Source of the DNA: [Clostridium] symbiosum
Lineage (GTDB): Bacteria > Bacillota > Clostridia > Lachnospirales > Lachnospiraceae
NCBI GenBank assembly: GCA_036419695.1
Contig: CP143946.1
Span: 2,722,001 to 2,786,000, forward strand
Reading direction: 5' to 3'
DNA: 64,000 nucleotides
How positions within the stretch are numbered: the first letter of the stretch is position 1; every line of letters begins with the position of its first letter. Below, piece by piece: positions 48,893 through 58,638 of the stretch. The notes under the pieces were generated by a model, which had not been told where the DNA came from, searched no databases, and worked only from the letters and a program-made list of their open reading frames with translations. Made by a program: the position numbers and the translations under genes.

Positions 48893-51022
48893 TTATTCAT
48901 CCACTTCCAGAAATTCCAGAGGATAGGACTTCAGTACTTTGTCGTTGCTCAGGTCCTGGATCTGAAGCTCTCCGGTAAGAACCCCCGGCTCACCCGGAAT
49001 CCTGTAATGGACGGGAATCGTGATATTGCCGCCCATTGTCCTCGGAGGCATAAGTTCATTTACAACCTGCCTTCCGTCCACTTCCTGTATCGCTACAATC
49101 CGGACCTGAATCTGCATATCGCCTGAACTGGGACCGAACAGATCCTTCAGCGGAAAATCATCGTTAATCACGGCCACATACTGTTTTCCCTTGCCCGTGC
49201 TGACCGTGTAACCAACGGCCGTTCCCTGTGGAGTATCGGTCGGGGCCAGAATATCCTGGCTGATAATCATGCCTTTGGCCACATCCTCACTCTTTTCTTC
49301 CTTTCGTTCTCCAAGTGTCAGGCCAATTGCCTCGAGGGCTGTTTTGGCATCCTCTTCCGACATTCCCGTGATTTCAATCATCGGAACAAGAGGGATGGCC
49401 GGACCGGAACTTACAAAGAGCTTCACCGTCGAACCCGGCTCCGCTTTTTCAGGTTCGAAACGCAGCACCTTGCCCTTTTCGATCGTTTCACTCGGTTCAT
49501 CCTGCAGTTCCACAAGTAACTTCTGGGCTTCCAGCGCCTGTTTGGCCTCTTCCCCGGTCATTTCCGTCAGTCCCATCTTCGTCAGGTCCACCCTGCCGCT
49601 TCCGAGTCCGACCGTAACAACGATCTCAGACTGTTTTGAGACAATGGTTCCCGCCAGGACGCTCTGGTTGATAACAAGACCCTCTTTCTCATCTTCCGAG
49701 TCGTCGTATTCGTATCTTATTTTCAGGAATGCGTCCTTCAACGCCGTCTCCGCCTGTTCCGCACTCAATCCGAGAAGCTGCGGCACCTTACATTCCGTAC
49801 TGTTGAGCGTTTCTTCCGTCTGAACCGATGATTCCGTGCTCTTATCCGGATTCTTCCCGGAACCCAGGTTAAAAATTCCTCCCAGTCTTGCAAAGATGAC
49901 GAGAACCACGGCCACGATAATGACTGCGGCAATAATTCCGATCGTGGTCATTATTTTTTCGATCTGAGGGTTTACATCGTCCGAAGGATCTTTTTTCTTT
50001 TTCCTGGCCGGAGGGGCTGCCGGAGTTCTGGGTTCCCTTCTTATGACGGGAACATCGATTCCATCATCCCATCCTTCCCCATGGTTTGTCGAAGTATTGC
50101 GGCGCTGTGTATCACGTACATATTCCACTTCTCCCTGATCACGGATCACCGTCGGAGATGATTCGTCCAGCTGCGGTTCCGGTTTCAGGTATTCATCCTC
50201 CGGATCCACCAGTGCGTGGCGCAGATCGGCAATCAGTTCATACGCATCCTGATAACGCCGCTCCGGCTTCTTAGCCGTACATTTTAAAATAATGCGCTCC
50301 AGGCTTGGGGTGACATCGCGGTTTAAACGGCTTGGGGGCGGCACCGGCTCCTCTAAATGGGCCAGCGCAATCGTCACCGTATTGTCCCCGTCAAACGGCA
50401 CCTGTCCCGTCACCATCTCGTACATCGTGATTCCCAGCGAATAGAGATCGCTTCTGGCGTCACTGTAGCCGCCCTTGGCCTGCTCGGGCGAAATATAGTG
50501 CACGGAGCCCACGGCATTGGAACCGATGGTCTGGGAAGACACGGCCCTTGCAATTCCGAAATCGGCAACCTTGACCTTGCCGTCGCGCGAAATAATCATA
50601 TTCTGCGGCTTAATGTCACGGTGGACAATATGCTGGTCGTGGGCGGCCGCAATACCCTGGGCCACCTGGATCGCGATGCCGATCGTCTCCTTGACCCCCA
50701 GATGGTTCTTTTTAAGAATATAACTCTTAAGCGTAATTCCCTCTATCAGCTCCATCACAATATAATGGAGATCACCCTCATCCACAACGTCATAGACGCT
50801 TACAATGTTGGGGTGGGAAAGACCGGCGGCTGCCTGGGCCTCCATCTTGAACTTACTGACAAAATTAGAATCCTGGCTGAATTCCTCCTTCAGTAACTTT
50901 ATAGCAACAAGGCGGTTCAGTTTATGGCACTTGGCCTGATAAACTTCCGACATACCGCCCACGCCAATCATGGCGAGTATCTCATATCTGTCCTGTAAAT
51001 AACTTCCCGGCTGCAGCATCAT
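48893..51022 (-). CDS. prkC: Serine/threonine protein kinase PrkC with PASTA domains
   Basis: A 709-residue membrane kinase that senses peptidoglycan fragments. Kinase domain about 13-275, glycine loop IGVGGMSEVY, Lys42, HRD at 134-136, DFG at 154-156. A proline-rich linker, one membrane helix at about 359-380, then three PASTA domains (about 400-465, 467-530, 531-600) outside and a C-terminal extra domain. It overlaps prpC, its phosphatase, by four bases. Potential targets include cell wall, translation and spore germination proteins. Confidence 0.95.
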   Translation of the reverse strand: MMLQPGSYLQDRYEILAMIGVGGMSEVYQAKCHKLNRLVAIKLLKEEFSQDSNFVSKFKMEAQAAAGLSHPNIVSVYDVVDEGDLHYIVMELIEGITLKSYILKKNHLGVKETIGIAIQVAQGIAAAHDQHIVHRDIKPQNMIISRDGKVKVADFGIARAVSSQTIGSNAVGSVHYISPEQAKGGYSDARSDLYSLGITMYEMVTGQVPFDGDNTVTIALAHLEEPVPPPSRLNRDVTPSLERIILKCTAKKPERRYQDAYELIADLRHALVDPEDEYLKPEPQLDESSPTVIRDQGEVEYVRDTQRRNTSTNHGEGWDDGIDVPVIRREPRTPAAPPARKKKKDPSDDVNPQIEKIMTTIGIIAAVIIVAVVLVIFARLGGIFNLGSGKNPDKSTESSVQTEETLNSTECKVPQLLGLSAEQAETALKDAFLKIRYEYDDSEDEKEGLVINQSVLAGTIVSKQSEIVVTVGLGSGRVDLTKMGLTEMTGEEAKQALEAQKLLVELQDEPSETIEKGKVLRFEPEKAEPGSTVKLFVSSGPAIPLVPMIEITGMSEEDAKTALEAIGLTLGERKEEKSEDVAKGMIISQDILAPTDTPQGTAVGYTVSTGKGKQYVAVINDDFPLKDLFGPSSGDMQIQVRIVAIQEVDGRQVVNELMPPRTMGGNITIPVHYRIPGEPGVLTGELQIQDLSNDKVLKSYPLEFLEVDE

Positions 51023-51765
51023 AATGGATTCACCTCGCTTATCTGGGGATCCGCAAGGATGACGGCTATGTTATCCCTGCCCCCGTTCTGATTCGCCAGC
51101 GCAACGAGAGCCCTGGCTTTCATCTGAAGTGAACCCGGCAAAAGCACCAGACGGAATATGGCTGAATTGTCAACCATGTTTGTCAGTCCGTCCGAACACA
51201 GCAGAATATAATCGCCCGGCTTTAATGGAACTTCGAAAAAGTCCACATCGACTTTCCTGCCGATACCCACGGCCCTGGTGATAATATTCTTTTTTTCCTT
51301 ATATTCACTGCTGCCTCTGTCCATCTGTCCCATGGAGACCATCTCCTCCACAAAGGAATGATCCCTGGTAATCTGGCTGATGCCCTCCCGCTCGATGAGA
51401 TAAAGCCTGCTGTCACCGACGTTGGCTACGTAGAGGGTGGAATCTTCGATTGTCGCCGCGACAATCGTAGTCCCCATTCCGGCCAGTTCCGTATTTGTGA
51501 GAGCCTGTTCATACAGTTCCCGGTTTATTTTTGCGATTCCGTTGTTAATGGCAGATACCGCGCTCCCATCGTCACATTCCTTTATGTAAGATACAAGGTG
51601 TTCCACCAGATAGCGGGATGCATAGTCCCCCGCTTTATGGCCTCCCATACCATCTGCTACGATAAACAGGTTTGAAAGAGGCCCCACAGATTCTGTGCTG
51701 GCAAACTGGTAATCCTGGTTGAGCTGCCGGACACGGCCGACATCTGTCAAGGCGTATGCTTTCAT
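51019..51765 (-). CDS. prpC: Stp1/PrpC-type protein phosphatase
   Basis: A 248-residue PP2C-type metal-dependent phosphatase that reverses PrkC. Motifs include FIVADGMGGHKAGDYAS, ANVGDSRLYLI, DHSFVEEMV and ILLCSDGLTNMV with the metal-binding aspartates. It begins by overlapping the end of rlmN and is coupled to prkC. Confidence 0.94.
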   Translation of the reverse strand: MKAYALTDVGRVRQLNQDYQFASTESVGPLSNLFIVADGMGGHKAGDYASRYLVEHLVSYIKECDDGSAVSAINNGIAKINRELYEQALTNTELAGMGTTIVAATIEDSTLYVANVGDSRLYLIEREGISQITRDHSFVEEMVSMGQMDRGSSEYKEKKNIITRAVGIGRKVDVDFFEVPLKPGDYILLCSDGLTNMVDNSAIFRLVLLPGSLQMKARALVALANQNGGRDNIAVILADPQISEVNPL

Positions 51766-52814
51766 TCTCCCTCTTTCCTTTCGTCGTCTATAAAACTTTT
51801 TCTAAGCTGTCCACAGGCGCCGTCAATGTCCTTCCCCATCTCTCTTCTGACCGTAACATTGATGCCGCTTTTTTCCAGCAGGTTCTTAAATGCTTCGATG
51901 GCCTGACGGCCGGAACGAACGTAATCTCTCTCTTTTATCGGATTAACCGGTATCAGGTTGACATGGCCATGCTGATCTTTAATCAGACGCACCAGAGCCC
52001 TGGCTTCCTCCAGGTTGTCATTTACTCCCTGAACCAGACTGTATTCAAAAGTAAGCCTGCGCCCCGTCTTCTCAAAATAATAGCGGCAGGCATCCATCAC
52101 CTCGTCCAGGCTGTAGCGTCTGGCAATCGGCATGAGTTCCCTCCTCACCTCATCATTCGGGGCGTGCAGGGAAAGGGCCAGCGTGATCTGCAGGTTTTCC
52201 TCCGCCAGTTTCCGGATGCCCGGCACGATGCCGCAGGTGGAAACGGTAATATTTCTCTGGCTGATATTGAGTCCGCCTTCTCCGGAAAGCAGGCAGATAA
52301 AGCGGATCAGGTTATCGTAATTGTCCATCGGTTCGCCCGAACCCATCACGACGACATTGGAAACACGCTCCCCCGTATCCCGCTGGATGCGGTAGATCTG
52401 TTCCAGCATTTCGGAGGGGGTTAAGTTCCGTTCCAATCCGTCCAGGGTGGAGGCGCAGAAACGGCAGCCCATCCGGCAGCCGACCTGGGAAGAGATGCAG
52501 ACAGAGTTTCCGTGTTTATATCTCATCAGGACGCTCTCAATTACATTGCCGTCATTCAGCTCGAACAGGTATTTTCTCGTATCGTCTATTTTCGAAATCT
52601 TCACGCACACCGTCTTCAGGGTGGTATAGGTGCAGTTTTCCCTCAGTTTTTCGCGCAGCTCCTTTGAAAGGTTGGTCATCTCATCAAAAGAAGCCGCCAG
52701 TTTTTCATGCATCCACTGGTAGAGCTGGCCTGCGCGGAATGGTTTTTCTCCCATCTCCCGCAGTAAATCCTTAAGCTCCGGAAGCGTCAGCGACTTAATA
52801 TCTGTTTTTTCCAT
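51762..52814 (-). CDS. rlmN: Dual-specificity 23S rRNA/tRNA methyltransferase RlmN
   Basis: A 350-residue radical SAM enzyme that methylates A2503 of 23S rRNA and A37 of tRNAs. The cluster is CRMGCRFCAS near residues 107-116, and the second catalytic Cys lies in the C-terminal DGACGQLR. The end overlaps prpC by four bases. Confidence 0.95.
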   Translation of the reverse strand: MEKTDIKSLTLPELKDLLREMGEKPFRAGQLYQWMHEKLAASFDEMTNLSKELREKLRENCTYTTLKTVCVKISKIDDTRKYLFELNDGNVIESVLMRYKHGNSVCISSQVGCRMGCRFCASTLDGLERNLTPSEMLEQIYRIQRDTGERVSNVVVMGSGEPMDNYDNLIRFICLLSGEGGLNISQRNITVSTCGIVPGIRKLAEENLQITLALSLHAPNDEVRRELMPIARRYSLDEVMDACRYYFEKTGRRLTFEYSLVQGVNDNLEEARALVRLIKDQHGHVNLIPVNPIKERDYVRSGRQAIEAFKNLLEKSGINVTVRREMGKDIDGACGQLRKSFIDDERKEGE

Positions 52815-52818
52815 ATTA

Positions 52819-54153
52819 CTACTGTTTTCTCCTCATGACTGCGATAAAGAAACCGTCACAGGGGTGCACTCCGGGCAGAAACTGGATATACCCGGACTCC
52901 ATGGTCGGTTCCGCAAGTTCTTCTCCCAGACGTCCTTTTATATTCACCGGTTCAAAGGGAAACTGTTCCATAAACCAGCGCATATTCTCTTCATTCTCTT
53001 CTCTGTTGACCGTACATGTGCTGTAGACCAGCGTACCTCCCGGTTTTACATACCGGTAAACGACGGAAAGAATCTCCCTCTGAAGGCAGGCCAGCTCATG
53101 CAGCTTCCCGGGAGTCATATTGTATTTGATGTCGGGTTTCCTGCCTATGATTCCAAGGCCGGAACACGGAAGATCGGCTATTACGACATCGGCGGCCTCC
53201 TCGGACGCTTTGTCAAACGTGAGTGCGTCAAAGACGGCGGCCCTCACATTGCCAAGGCCGCTTCTTGCGATATTCTCCTCTATCATGGCTGCTTTCGCAT
53301 CGCTGATATCCCGGATTTCCACCATGCCGGTGCCGTTCAGGATATCGGCGGCGTGGAGGCCTTTTCCGCCCGGCGCACCGCACACGTCGATCACGTAATC
53401 GCCTTCCTTAATCCCGGCGGCATCCCCCGCCAGGGAGGAGCTCAAATCCTGGATCTGAAGCAGTCCCTGCCTGAACGCATCCAGGCTCTCCAGATAGTCC
53501 ACACCGCCAAGGCAGATGACATCGGAAGCATACCGGCTGTCCTCCGCCGTGACTCCCTGCGCCGTCAAGGACTCGATAATCTGCTGTTTACCGGCCTTAT
53601 TAAGACAGCATCTGGCCGTCAGGGGACGCTCCGTGAGAAGACTTTCAAGCATCACCTTCAGTGTTTCCTCACCGTACGACTTTTTCCACATGGCAAGCAG
53701 CCATTCCGGAACGGAATACCGGACGGAGTCATTCGGGAATTTCAGCTCCGCTTTCCCTCTGGATATGCTTCGGAGCACTCCGTTTACAAAGCCCTTTAAG
53801 CCTGAAAAGCCGCGCTTCTCAGCCAGCTTTACCGCCTCATTGCAGGCGGCCGAATCCGGCACACGGTCCATATGGCAGATCTGGTATACAGACATCCTGA
53901 GGATCGTGCGGATCACCGGTTTCATTTTATTTACCTTTACTTTAGAATATGAATTTATAATATAATCAATCTGAATCAGGTACTCCACCGTACCGTCCAC
54001 AACCCTTTTAATGAAGGAACGGTCCTGCTTCTCCAGATACTGGTACTTCGTGAGTGCCTGTGAAAGAATCACATGGCTGTATTTCCCCTTTTCCAGCACT
54101 TCCAGCAGTATATCCAGGATAATCTCCCTGAGAGCCGGTTCTTTAACGGTCAT
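52819..54153 (-). CDS. rsmB: 16S rRNA (cytosine-967-C5) methyltransferase RsmB
   Basis: A 444-residue protein with an N-terminal NusB-like RNA-binding domain (residues about 1-135) and a SAM-dependent methyltransferase domain (DVCGAPGGKGLHAADIL; LPCSGLGIIGRKPDIK; VYSTCTVNREEN with the catalytic Cys). The longer frame starts at a TTG inside the GGAGG site; the ATG at 54153 is correctly spaced and is chosen. It overlaps the yugP end by 11 bases. Confidence 0.95.
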   Translation of the reverse strand: MTVKEPALREIILDILLEVLEKGKYSHVILSQALTKYQYLEKQDRSFIKRVVDGTVEYLIQIDYIINSYSKVKVNKMKPVIRTILRMSVYQICHMDRVPDSAACNEAVKLAEKRGFSGLKGFVNGVLRSISRGKAELKFPNDSVRYSVPEWLLAMWKKSYGEETLKVMLESLLTERPLTARCCLNKAGKQQIIESLTAQGVTAEDSRYASDVICLGGVDYLESLDAFRQGLLQIQDLSSSLAGDAAGIKEGDYVIDVCGAPGGKGLHAADILNGTGMVEIRDISDAKAAMIEENIARSGLGNVRAAVFDALTFDKASEEAADVVIADLPCSGLGIIGRKPDIKYNMTPGKLHELACLQREILSVVYRYVKPGGTLVYSTCTVNREENEENMRWFMEQFPFEPVNIKGRLGEELAEPTMESGYIQFLPGVHPCDGFFIAVMRRKQ

Positions 54154-54862
54154 CTCTTCTTCCTCCAAACAGGATTAACAGACGCAGAAGCTGTAAAATA
54201 GAGCCTGCGGCTGCCGCTACATAGGTGAGCGCGGCTGCGCCCAGTACATTTTTCGTATATCCGACCTCTTCCCCGGAAAGGATCCCCGTCTCATCGAGAA
54301 GCTTTACGGCGCGCGAGGACGCGTTGAATTCCACGGGAAGCGTTACAAGCTGAAATAAAACACAGAGCGTAAACAGAAGGATGCCGATCTGCACCAGCGG
54401 GGAACCTGCGCCTCCAATGAAAATCCCCAGGATAATCATCGGCCAGGAAAGCTGGGTGCCGATGTTCACAACCGGAACAATGGCTCCTCTGACCTTTAAG
54501 GGAACATATTCCGTATTGTCCTGGATTGCATGGCCGCACTCATGGGCCGCCACGCCGATTGCCGCAACCGATGCCGAATCATAGACCGATTCAGACAGGT
54601 TTACCGTCTTGCTCCTCGGATCATAGTGGTCCGTCAGACTGCCGGCCACCTTTCGCACCTGCACGTCGTATATTCCCTGGGAATTTAAAAGACGTTTGAC
54701 CGTCTCGGCGCCGGTCATCCCGGTCATGCTTCTGACCCTGGAATATTTCGCATAGGTGCTCTGTACTTTGGATGAAGCGATCATCGAAAGCACAACACCA
54801 ATTAAAACAAGTATCATTGTCGGATCAAACAGGTTATAATATCCGTATCCATAACCGTACAT
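54143..54862 (-). CDS. YugP-family zinc metallopeptidase
   Basis: A 239-residue membrane protein with the zinc motif HECGHAIQ near residues 107-114 and hydrophobic segments at the N-terminus, in the middle (about 140-185) and near the end. The family is conserved in this superoperon; no substrate is known. It lies between fmt and rsmB. Confidence 0.9.
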   Translation of the reverse strand: MYGYGYGYYNLFDPTMILVLIGVVLSMIASSKVQSTYAKYSRVRSMTGMTGAETVKRLLNSQGIYDVQVRKVAGSLTDHYDPRSKTVNLSESVYDSASVAAIGVAAHECGHAIQDNTEYVPLKVRGAIVPVVNIGTQLSWPMIILGIFIGGAGSPLVQIGILLFTLCVLFQLVTLPVEFNASSRAVKLLDETGILSGEEVGYTKNVLGAAALTYVAAAAGSILQLLRLLILFGGRRDDR

Positions 54863-54927
54863 AAAAAACTCCTTTCATCACTCGATTCCTATCAGGCGTT
54901 TTTCATACTTATCCCGGAAGACAATTA

Positions 54928-55878
54928 TTATTCTCCCAGAACTGTCCCCTCTTTCACCGGATACCCGCGCAGAAATGCGCCCGTATCCATCCTCTTTTTG
55001 CCTTCCAGCTGAAGTTCATTAATCTTCAGGCAGCCTTTTCCCGTTTTTATAAGAAAACTGTTCTTCAAAACGCCGACAATCTGCCCGTTTACGGCTTCCG
55101 GCGTTGCTTTTGCATCATCACAGGGAACTACCTCTGCATCCCAGAACTTTAACGTCTTTCCCTCATAGGAGGTGTAGGCGCTCGGCCAGGGATTCAGGCC
55201 CCGGATCAGGCGCTCGATGGCCTCCGCTTCCATATCCCAGTTTATTTTACCAAGTGCCTTGTCAAGCATTCCCGCATAGCAGGCGCCCTCTTCCGGCTGT
55301 CTGGTCCTTAAAAGCGTCCCGTTCTCCGCCTTTTCGAGGGTGGAGAGAATTAATTCCCCGCCCGCGGTGCTGAGCCGGTCAAACAGGCTTCCTCCGGTTT
55401 CCTTCGCATCCAGAGTCACAACGGTTCTCTCGAGCATATCGCCGGTATCCAGTCCCACATCCATCATCATCGTGGTGACGCCCGATTCACGGTCGCCGTT
55501 GATTACGGCCCATTGAATCGGCGCAGAGCCCCGGTACTTCGGAAGCAGAGACGCATGGACGTTGATACAGCCGTATTTCGGGAGATTCAGGATTCTCTCG
55601 GGAAGGATCTGGCCAAAAGCGGTCACCACAATCGCATCGGGAGCAATCTCCTCAAGGATGTGGAAAAATTCTTCGTCCTTCTTGATCCTGGACGGCTGGT
55701 AGACAGGTATCCCATGTTCCAGCGCCTTCTCCTTCACAGGAGTCATGAGCACTGCTTTTCCCCTGCCCTTCGGCTTGTCGGGCTGGGTTACAACGGCTTC
55801 CACCCGGTGTCCTCCCCTGATCAGCGCCTCCAGTGTCGGGACGGCAAAATCAGGCGTACCCATAAATACAATTCTCAT
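54928..55878 (-). CDS. fmt: Methionyl-tRNA formyltransferase
   Basis: A 316-residue formyltransferase. MRIVFMGTPDFAVPTLEALI opens the Rossmann domain, and HASLLPKYRGSAPIQWAVINGD is the catalytic segment. The upstream in-frame stretch falls in def; the ATG at 55878 is two bases past the def stop, with GAGGATTAAGA upstream. Confidence 0.96.
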   Translation of the reverse strand: MRIVFMGTPDFAVPTLEALIRGGHRVEAVVTQPDKPKGRGKAVLMTPVKEKALEHGIPVYQPSRIKKDEEFFHILEEIAPDAIVVTAFGQILPERILNLPKYGCINVHASLLPKYRGSAPIQWAVINGDRESGVTTMMMDVGLDTGDMLERTVVTLDAKETGGSLFDRLSTAGGELILSTLEKAENGTLLRTRQPEEGACYAGMLDKALGKINWDMEAEAIERLIRGLNPWPSAYTSYEGKTLKFWDAEVVPCDDAKATPEAVNGQIVGVLKNSFLIKTGKGCLKINELQLEGKKRMDTGAFLRGYPVKEGTVLGE

Positions 55879-55880
55879 TC

Positions 55881-56360
55881 TTAATCCTCTTCCTCTTCCA
55901 TCATCACATCTTCCAGTTTGCCTTCCACAAGGCTTACATAGAGCTGCCCCTTCAGATGGTCGCATTCATGGCAGATTGCCCTTGCAAGAAGTCCTTCACC
56001 CTCCAGCTCAAACTCTTCCATTTTTGCATTTAAGGCTTTTACCTTTACTTTTTCCGGTCTTGTGACGATACCCGTCTTGCCCGGTACGCTCAGACAGCCT
56101 TCCGAACCGGTCTGGCTGCCTTCCGTCTCCGTAATCTCCGGGTTAATCAGCACATACTGATTGCCGTCGTCCACATCGATTACGACGATCTGCTTTCTGA
56201 TTCCCACCTGAGGAGCCGCGAGGCCGACTCCGTTCGCCTCGTACATCGTCTCAAACATATCTTCTATTAACTCAGCGGTATGCTCCGTCATCTCCTTAAC
56301 AGGTTTACACTCTTTTTCGAGGACTTCGTCCCCCATGGTTCTGATTGATCTGATTGCCAT
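55881..56360 (-). CDS. def: Peptide deformylase
   Basis: A 159-residue peptide deformylase removing N-formyl from nascent proteins. GVGLAAPQVGIR, EGCLSVPGKTG and HECDHLKGQLY are the three catalytic motifs (metal Cys and two His). It precedes fmt by two bases. Confidence 0.96.
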   Translation of the reverse strand: MAIRSIRTMGDEVLEKECKPVKEMTEHTAELIEDMFETMYEANGVGLAAPQVGIRKQIVVIDVDDGNQYVLINPEITETEGSQTGSEGCLSVPGKTGIVTRPEKVKVKALNAKMEEFELEGEGLLARAICHECDHLKGQLYVSLVEGKLEDVMMEEEED

Positions 56361-56406
56361 TTCTCATTCCCTCTCTGTAAATATGGTTCTTTTTCTTAAA
56401 ATCAGG

Positions 56407-58638
56407 CTATGACACATCAAACTGAAGTGACAGTGTTTTGAACTTCTCATCCCCTGCCGCCAATGTTTCGATATTACACCTGATTTTATCAAGTATATCA
56501 CAATTTTTACTCTTTATATATAAAATTTTTCTGTATATATCATTAACTTTGTATACGGGAGCCCTGACGGGGCCTATGATTTGGACTTCTTTTTCCGTGT
56601 ATCCCATGGCCTCCACCGCGGCCAGGGCAAGGCCCGAGCAAAGTTCCAGCTGTCTTTCACTGTTCGCCGAAAAGAGCACGGCCTGCATGAAACAGGCAGG
56701 CGGATAACTCATCATCCTGCGGTAAACCATCTCCTGCCGGTAAAATTCTTCATAATTCTGTTCCGCCGCCGTGACAATGGCATAATGCTCCGGCTGGTAA
56801 GTCTGAATCACTACATTTCCGGAAAGGCTGCCTCTTCCGGCCCGGCCCGCCGCCTGGGTTAAAAGCTGGAACGTCCTCTCACTGCAGCGGTAATCCGGCG
56901 TATTCAGGGACAGGTCGGCCGCCATAATTCCGACCAGGGTCACATTGCCGAAATCATGGCCCTTTACGATCATCTGCGTGCCGATCAGGATATCCGCCTC
57001 GTGTGCGGAAAACGCGGCCAGAATCTCTTCATGGCCTCCCTTGCGTGCCGTCGTATCGGCGTCCATCCTGAGAATCCTGGCCTGCGGAAAGGCGTTCTGC
57101 GTCAGTTCCTGGAGCTTTTGCGTACCCGCGCCGAAACCGGCTATATAGGGTGAGCCGCAGGACGGGCAGAGCTTCATCAGGGGCACCGAATAGCCGCAGT
57201 AATGGCAGACAAGACGGTTGTTCTTATGGAGTGTGAGCGATACGTCGCAGTGAGGGCATTTAACAGCCTCACCACAGGAACGGCAGGAAATGAAGTTGGA
57301 ATATCCCCTTCTGTTGATAAAAAGCATGATCTGCTCTTTTTTCATCAGCCTGTCCTCTATCAGCTGTGCAAGCCTCCTGCTGAACATGCTCTTATTCCCC
57401 TCGGTCATCTCCTTCCGCAAATCGACGACGTCCACCTGTGAAAGGGCGCTGCCGCTCACCGCCCTGTTTTTGAGGGCCAGGAGCCTGTATTCGCCGCTCA
57501 CCGCCCTGGTATAAGCCTCCATGGACGGCGTGGCCGACCCGAGCACCAGGCTGGCGCTACACAGTTCAGCCCTCTTCTGCGCCACGTCCCTGGCATGGTA
57601 ACGCGGCATGGTTTCACTCTTATAGGCGCCCTCATGCTCCTCGTCTATGATAATCAGCCCCAGATCCTGAAATGGGGTGAACAGCGCAGAACGGGGTCCT
57701 ATCATCACCGAGACCTCTCCCTTTGCCGCGCGTTCCCACTGGTCGTAGCGCTCGCCTGCCGAAAGCCTGGAATTGATAATTGCAATCCGATCCCCAAAAC
57801 GGCTGTAAAAGCGCATGACGGTCTGGTAGGTCAGCGCAATCTCCGGTATCAAAAGGATTACCTGCCTGCCCTGGTTTAATACATGATCCATCAGCTCCAT
57901 GTAAACTTCCGTCTTTCCGCTGCCCGTAATTCCATAAAGAAGATAGGTGTTCCGAAGTCCTGCATCGTACTCCGTAAGGAACCGCCCGGCCGCCGCCTTC
58001 TGTTCTTCATTCAAGCTGGCCGCGGCGCCGGTGTGGGTCAGGGATTTGAAGGGAGTCCTGTATACCTCCCTCTTTAAAATCTCCACCTGTCCCTTTTCGA
58101 GCATCGGCTTTAACGTAGCAGCCGTGATCTGGAGCTGGGCTTCCGCCACCTCCGAAGGAATCACGGGCGTCTCGGCAAGCGCTTTCAACAGCCGGAGCCT
58201 GGCCTTATAATTCTTTTTCTCCGCCTCGGCTATGGCATCCCGAAGCTCCTCTTTTTCAAGCAGGCAGCGGATGCTCTTCTTCTCCTTCGGCTTCATCTTC
58301 TGCTTGACCGGAAGGACCGTTTTAAGCGCCTGGTTCATCGTGGAACCGTATGTCTTACGCATCCACCATGCAAGCTGAATTAGCTGGGACTGGACCGATA
58401 TACTCCCGGTCACAACCCCAGCTATCTCTTTCATCCGTTCCGTATCAAATTCAGGCGTGTTGCTTAAGCCTACCACGAACCCGTTACGGGCCGCGTTCCC
58501 ATTGCCGAAGGGCACCTTAACGCGCACCCCCACATAGATTTCTCCCGCCAATTCTTCCGGTATCCTGTACTGAAACGTACGGTCTACCTTCTCATGGGAT
58601 ATATCAATAATTATATCGGCATAGGTGTATTTTGTCAT
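56407..58638 (-). CDS. priA: Primosomal protein N' (replication restart helicase PriA)
   Basis: A 743-residue PriA. An N-terminal DNA-binding region, Walker A GITGSGKTEVYMEL, Walker B DEEHEGAYKSE, then a zinc region with CRSCGEAVKCPHCDVS and CHYCGYSVPLMKLCPSCGS, and the motif VI AGRAGRG. It restarts replication at stalled forks. Its start overlaps the murF end by four bases. Confidence 0.96.
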   Translation of the reverse strand: MTKYTYADIIIDISHEKVDRTFQYRIPEELAGEIYVGVRVKVPFGNGNAARNGFVVGLSNTPEFDTERMKEIAGVVTGSISVQSQLIQLAWWMRKTYGSTMNQALKTVLPVKQKMKPKEKKSIRCLLEKEELRDAIAEAEKKNYKARLRLLKALAETPVIPSEVAEAQLQITAATLKPMLEKGQVEILKREVYRTPFKSLTHTGAAASLNEEQKAAAGRFLTEYDAGLRNTYLLYGITGSGKTEVYMELMDHVLNQGRQVILLIPEIALTYQTVMRFYSRFGDRIAIINSRLSAGERYDQWERAAKGEVSVMIGPRSALFTPFQDLGLIIIDEEHEGAYKSETMPRYHARDVAQKRAELCSASLVLGSATPSMEAYTRAVSGEYRLLALKNRAVSGSALSQVDVVDLRKEMTEGNKSMFSRRLAQLIEDRLMKKEQIMLFINRRGYSNFISCRSCGEAVKCPHCDVSLTLHKNNRLVCHYCGYSVPLMKLCPSCGSPYIAGFGAGTQKLQELTQNAFPQARILRMDADTTARKGGHEEILAAFSAHEADILIGTQMIVKGHDFGNVTLVGIMAADLSLNTPDYRCSERTFQLLTQAAGRAGRGSLSGNVVIQTYQPEHYAIVTAAEQNYEEFYRQEMVYRRMMSYPPACFMQAVLFSANSERQLELCSGLALAAVEAMGYTEKEVQIIGPVRAPVYKVNDIYRKILYIKSKNCDILDKIRCNIETLAAGDEKFKTLSLQFDVS